Assembly: GCA_038534195.1 (NCBI GenBank)
Contig: JBCAXE010000006.1
Coordinates: 1-64,000, forward strand
DNA from: JAJFFW01 sp038534195
GTDB lineage: Bacteria; Pseudomonadota; Alphaproteobacteria; Caulobacterales; Parvularculaceae
Reading direction: 5' to 3'
DNA: 64,000 bases
This document shows positions 60,828 to 64,000 of the stretch, one piece after another. The notes beneath the pieces are model-generated. The model ran no database searches. It was not told the origin of the DNA and was given only the letters and a program-made list of their open reading frames with translations. Positions within the stretch are counted from its first letter, which is position 1; each line of letters begins with the position of its first letter. Both the position numbers and the translations under genes were made by a program.

Positions 60828-63557
60828 TCAAGCCGCCGCCTTTTCATAGCGCGCAATCGTTTCCGTCAGCGCCTCGTGCGCGGATACGAAGGTTCGCTTC
60901 AGCGCTTTCATAAGCGCCCCATAATCGGCGGATTCAGGATCAGATGTCTCCAGCGCAGCGCACGCGTCGCCGAGGGCCATCGCGCCCACATTGTAGCTCA
61001 TGGACTTCAGGGCGTGCGCAGCGCTTTTGATTTCGGCCGCATCATCGCCTTTCAGCGACGCCGCCACGCGCAGCATTGCATCTTTCGAATGTTCGCCGAA
61101 CAGTCTCAGCGCGCGCGCCGCCAGGCCGCCATGTTCTGAGTCCATGCTGTCAAGGCTTTCGAGGACTGCGACGTCAAACGGCGCATTCATGAGCGGCTCA
61201 ATGGCGACTTCACTCTCATCGACGATATACGTTTTGTGTGCGGATGAGTTTTCATGGTCAAGATAGTGCGAAAGCGCGTCGGCGAGCGTTTTTATCGTGA
61301 ATGGTTTAGTCAGGTAGTTGTCCATCCCGGCGGAGCGCCATTCGGTTTCGTCTTGCGCCACATGGGCCGTGAGAGCGATAATCGGCGTTCGTGCAGTCCC
61401 CTCATCCTGTTCGCGTTTTCTAATTGCACGCGTTGCTTCAAATCCGTCCATCTCTGGCATGGAGCAGTCCATGAGAATGAGATCGACATTTTCTTTGCGG
61501 GTAGCCTCCAAGGCCTCGCGACCATTCTCCACAAGGATCGGCTCAAGCCCCAAACGGACCAATGCGGCGCTAACGACTTCGCGGTTTACGGCGCTGTCGT
61601 CGGCGGCCAACACGCGTTTTGATGAAAAGACAGGTAGAGCCGCGTGGTCCGAGCCGGTTAAGCTCACGGCGCGTTCACCTCTTAGCGTGTTGGTGTCGAC
61701 CCGCTCGATTTGCTCCATAACATCGTAGCGGGATAGCGGTTTGATGATGAGATCCTCAGCAACGCCCGCTTCAAGCAGTCTGTCTGGGGCCGCGTCGCCT
61801 AGTTCGCTCACGCATATGCGCGTCGGAATCCACTGATCTGGTCCGCCTTCTGCGGTTTCTTTGAAAGTATCAAGAAATGCAGGAGAAGCGAAAATAATGT
61901 CGGCGTACGCCATATGAGAGGCGAAGACGGCCTGAGGGGCGACAATCTGGCTCGATATCCCCGCTTCATGCAGGTAACGCGACAGCATTCTCGGGGTGGC
62001 GACGCCGTCAATCGCAATGATTGCACGCATCTCTTTATCGAGCCTCACAAACGGGCGCGCAGGTTCTGCAACGGTGACAGGAAAATGAAAGAAGAAGCGA
62101 GAACCTTTGCCTTCAATGCTGGCGACGCTGATTTCGCCATTCATCGCTTTCAGGATTTTGCTGCAAATTGCGAGCCCAAGGCCGGTGCCGCCGAATTTTC
62201 GGGTCGTTGTTTGATCAGCCTGCGAGAACGCCTCGAAGATTGCCTTTTGCTTTTCAGACGCGATCCCGACACCTGTATCAGTGACCGAGAATTCAATTAA
62301 ATCCACATCGTTGTCGTTCTTGAGCATTTTCGCTGAAACGACCACGCTGCCTTTTTCGGTGAACTTCAGGGCATTGTTCACAAGGTTCGAGAGCACCTGA
62401 TTTAGCCGCACAGGATCGCACTTTATCGTGTGCGGAACATCGGGCCCAACATAGGCTGCGAGATCGATACCAGACGACGAAGCCCGCTCCCAGAAGAGAC
62501 CGACGACGTCGTGAATGACATCAACCGGGTTTACGTCGATCGATTCCAGTTCCAGGCGCCCCGCCTCGATCTTCGAAAAGTCCAGAATGTCATTGATGAT
62601 TGAGATCAGACTCTGGCCAGACTTAACGATAACGTCGGCGTATCGTTTCTGACGCGGCGCCAAGGGTGCATTGTTCAGGAGTTCCGCCATCACAAGCATA
62701 CCGTTCATCGGCGTTCGGATTTCGTGACTCATTGTCGCCAGAAATTCCGACTTGGCTGAATTCGCTGCTTCCGCGATCTCTTTGGCGTCTTCAAACTGTT
62801 TTGTTCGTTGGCGAACGATCTTTTTGAGGTTTTGTTGATGGGCCAGGAGCTTGGCGTCCCGTTCCTGAATTTGGTCGAGCATCTCATTGAAAGAGTCAAC
62901 GAGCTCTCCGATTTCATCGTTGCTGATCCGCTTTGCGCGATTGCCGAAATCGCCCGTAGTCCGGACCGAGTTCATGATGTTGCTAAGATTATGGATCGGG
63001 CGTGTGACGGCGCGCTGCATGCGCAACGCGATTAACAATCCGATCCCGGCGGCGAAGAGGGCCGCGTAAACCGCATCCCAGATAAGCGTGGTGATCCGTT
63101 CTGATAACTGTGAGCTGTCGGCGTAAACCCAGAGCACGCCGACAATGTCGCCCGAATTGATAATCGGAACGCTTACGACCGATGCGTCCTTCGCGATCGA
63201 ATTCGGAAGCAGCGACGAGGATTCGGGCTGGCTCGTGTCTGTCAACATTTCGCCGCCGCCAAGCTCAACAAACAAGTCGCCGCTCGCATCTTCCACGCGA
63301 ACAAACTCGATTGTCGGAAACCGCGAAATCGCCCTTAACGCTTCAAGCGCCGCGGGCTTGTTCTGACTGCGCACATGATCGGCGATCGCATAGGCGAAGA
63401 CGGTCGCGGATGCTTCCAGTTCGGCTTTTCGCCCATTCCCGTACTGGCCGATTTCGCGGGAAACGGAGGACGCTGTCACAATCGTGACCGACCCGAAAAT
63501 GGCGACGATCACGAGCGTGGTTAAGCGGCTTCGAAGGCTATTATTCGGATTCTGCAC
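60828..63557 (-). CDS. BarA-like hybrid histidine kinase (HAMP, HisKA, HATPase, REC, HPt)
   Basis: 909 residues. Membrane helices near 12-32 and 160-182 flank a periplasmic sensor region of about 125 residues; then HAMP (RAVTRPIHNLSNIMNSV), a coiled coil, HisKA with His278 in MSHEIRTPMNG, HATPase (NLVNNALKFTEKG, DTGVGIAS, GGTGLGLAIC), a probable degenerate receiver-like segment (about 505-615), receiver with Asp697 (LILMDCSMPEMDG) and a C-terminal HPt with His848 (AAHALKSMSYNVGA). All four phosphorelay steps up to HPt are in one chain. A response-regulator gene diverges from it 161 bp away and may be its target. Confidence 0.92.
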   Translation of the reverse strand: MQNPNNSLRSRLTTLVIVAIFGSVTIVTASSVSREIGQYGNGRKAELEASATVFAYAIADHVRSQNKPAALEALRAISRFPTIEFVRVEDASGDLFVELGGGEMLTDTSQPESSSLLPNSIAKDASVVSVPIINSGDIVGVLWVYADSSQLSERITTLIWDAVYAALFAAGIGLLIALRMQRAVTRPIHNLSNIMNSVRTTGDFGNRAKRISNDEIGELVDSFNEMLDQIQERDAKLLAHQQNLKKIVRQRTKQFEDAKEIAEAANSAKSEFLATMSHEIRTPMNGMLVMAELLNNAPLAPRQKRYADVIVKSGQSLISIINDILDFSKIEAGRLELESIDVNPVDVIHDVVGLFWERASSSGIDLAAYVGPDVPHTIKCDPVRLNQVLSNLVNNALKFTEKGSVVVSAKMLKNDNDVDLIEFSVTDTGVGIASEKQKAIFEAFSQADQTTTRKFGGTGLGLAICSKILKAMNGEISVASIEGKGSRFFFHFPVTVAEPARPFVRLDKEMRAIIAIDGVATPRMLSRYLHEAGISSQIVAPQAVFASHMAYADIIFASPAFLDTFKETAEGGPDQWIPTRICVSELGDAAPDRLLEAGVAEDLIIKPLSRYDVMEQIERVDTNTLRGERAVSLTGSDHAALPVFSSKRVLAADDSAVNREVVSAALVRLGLEPILVENGREALEATRKENVDLILMDCSMPEMDGFEATRAIRKREQDEGTARTPIIALTAHVAQDETEWRSAGMDNYLTKPFTIKTLADALSHYLDHENSSAHKTYIVDESEVAIEPLMNAPFDVAVLESLDSMDSEHGGLAARALRLFGEHSKDAMLRVAASLKGDDAAEIKSAAHALKSMSYNVGAMALGDACAALETSDPESADYGALMKALKRTFVSAHEALTETIARYEKAAA

Positions 63558-63718
63558 GCCTATCCCACTGATTTCCGGGGCTTTCAGTAAGGGCGCACTA
63601 TGACCGGAATTAATTGCGAATTCGTTGTCGGACTTTTCGCCGCAATTTTGGTTGGCAATCTCTTTTTAAGACTAATCCGGCAATATTCATTAAGAAATTA
63701 GGGGGTATTCCATCGGCG

Positions 63719-64000
63719 ATGGAGACTTTTGTCGATAAGAGCCAGCCCGCTCGAATATTGCTGGTTGACGATGATCCGATCATGCGTGAGCTGGCCGGCG
63801 CCAAGCTCATTGAGGCGGGCCATCAGGTAATCGCAGCCGAGAATGGCGCGGAAGCGTACGAGCATTTGGGCGTACAGAACATCGATCTTGTCATTTCCGA
63901 CCTGGACATGCCGGAGATGAATGGTTTCCAATTGACGGACAAAATTCGAAACAGCCGCTTCTTCTCTGAAATTCCGGTGATCGTCATTACGGGGAGTGAG
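63719..64000 (+). CDS. Response regulator receiver domain, cut by window end
   Basis: The first 94 residues are present. ILLVDDDPIMRELAGAKLIEAGH gives the acidic pocket; the phospho-acceptor Asp is in IDLVISDLDMPEMNG and the conserved Thr in VIVITGSE. ATG 63719 is used; GGGGG lies 13 bp upstream, longer than usual. Any output domain is beyond the window. Divergent from the hybrid kinase gene, so a cognate pair is plausible. Confidence 0.85.
   Translation, partial: METFVDKSQPARILLVDDDPIMRELAGAKLIEAGHQVIAAENGAEAYEHLGVQNIDLVISDLDMPEMNGFQLTDKIRNSRFFSEIPVIVITGSE

Noticed and set aside
1..64000. CRISPR array, tRNA, rRNA, integrase or insertion sequence
   Set aside because: I saw no regularly spaced repeats, tRNA T-loop/CCA pattern or transposase motif in either strand by eye; a dedicated tRNA and CRISPR search would confirm.

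Overview
The window reads as a continuous piece of an alphaproteobacterial chromosome with moderately high G+C. It has no tRNA, rRNA, insertion sequence, integrase or CRISPR array that I can see. The best guess is a Caulobacterales/Parvularculales/Hyphomonadaceae-type organism. Supporting genes are a SapC-family protein, an ScsB-type DsbD with a periplasmic redoxin, an SdhAF4 (DUF1674) assembly factor, an ETF-ubiquinone oxidoreductase, an octaprenyl-type diphosphate synthase, a PomA/MotB-like stator pair and many overlapping ATGA/TAATG gene junctions. The genus is inference only.

Layout. 1-6.5 kb: an A/T-rich promoter region, then a two-gene unit made of a secreted S8 serine protease carrying ten heptad repeats (x-G-D-I/V-x-P-F) with a barrel-like C-terminus, and a TPR hybrid histidine kinase with one degenerate and one intact receiver. 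A strong terminator closes the unit. 6.5-12 kb: an S41 protease lipoprotein coupled to a small lipoprotein, a VOC protein, and polA with its terminator. 12-15.3 kb: a GT4 glycosyltransferase with a possible 21-residue upstream leader ORF, then motB and motA. 15.3-21.6 kb: a visibly more A/T-rich surface-glycan island with a GT-C transferase, an FkbM methyltransferase and a UPF0104-type membrane protein on one strand, and a GT4 and a polyprenyl-phosphate-type GT2 divergently on the other.

21.6-33 kb: htpX, SdhAF4, an SNase-like nuclease, two large envelope proteins of unknown function (one with a possible degenerate M23 fold), a TetR/4-TM membrane-protein unit with a palindromic operator, an M1 aminopeptidase lipoprotein, a soluble lytic transglycosylase, a family-4-like uracil-DNA glycosylase with altered Fe-S cysteines, and a YhhN protein. 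33-45 kb: ETF-QO, a TPR lipoprotein, ispE, a WecA/MraY-like transferase, ispB, an S49 peptidase, YjbQ, a DEDDh exonuclease, a patatin, a LuxR-type regulator and DUF2905. 45-64 kb: nrdB, sapC, scsB plus redoxin, pgi-ppi-ridA (overlapping), ggt and gor (glutathione), rpiA and glmU (overlapping), gph, a divergent pair of an XRE/S24-like regulator and a 66-residue orphan sharing a 9-bp motif, a BarA-like hybrid kinase with HPt, and a response regulator cut by the right edge.

Most of the window is ordinary housekeeping. The parts most worth a second look are the repeat-bearing protease with its TPR kinase, the XRE/orphan divergent pair with matched operators, the scsB-redoxin pair, the glycan island and the uracil-DNA glycosylase. 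I found no defence system, biosynthetic cluster or mobile element that I could defend as new.
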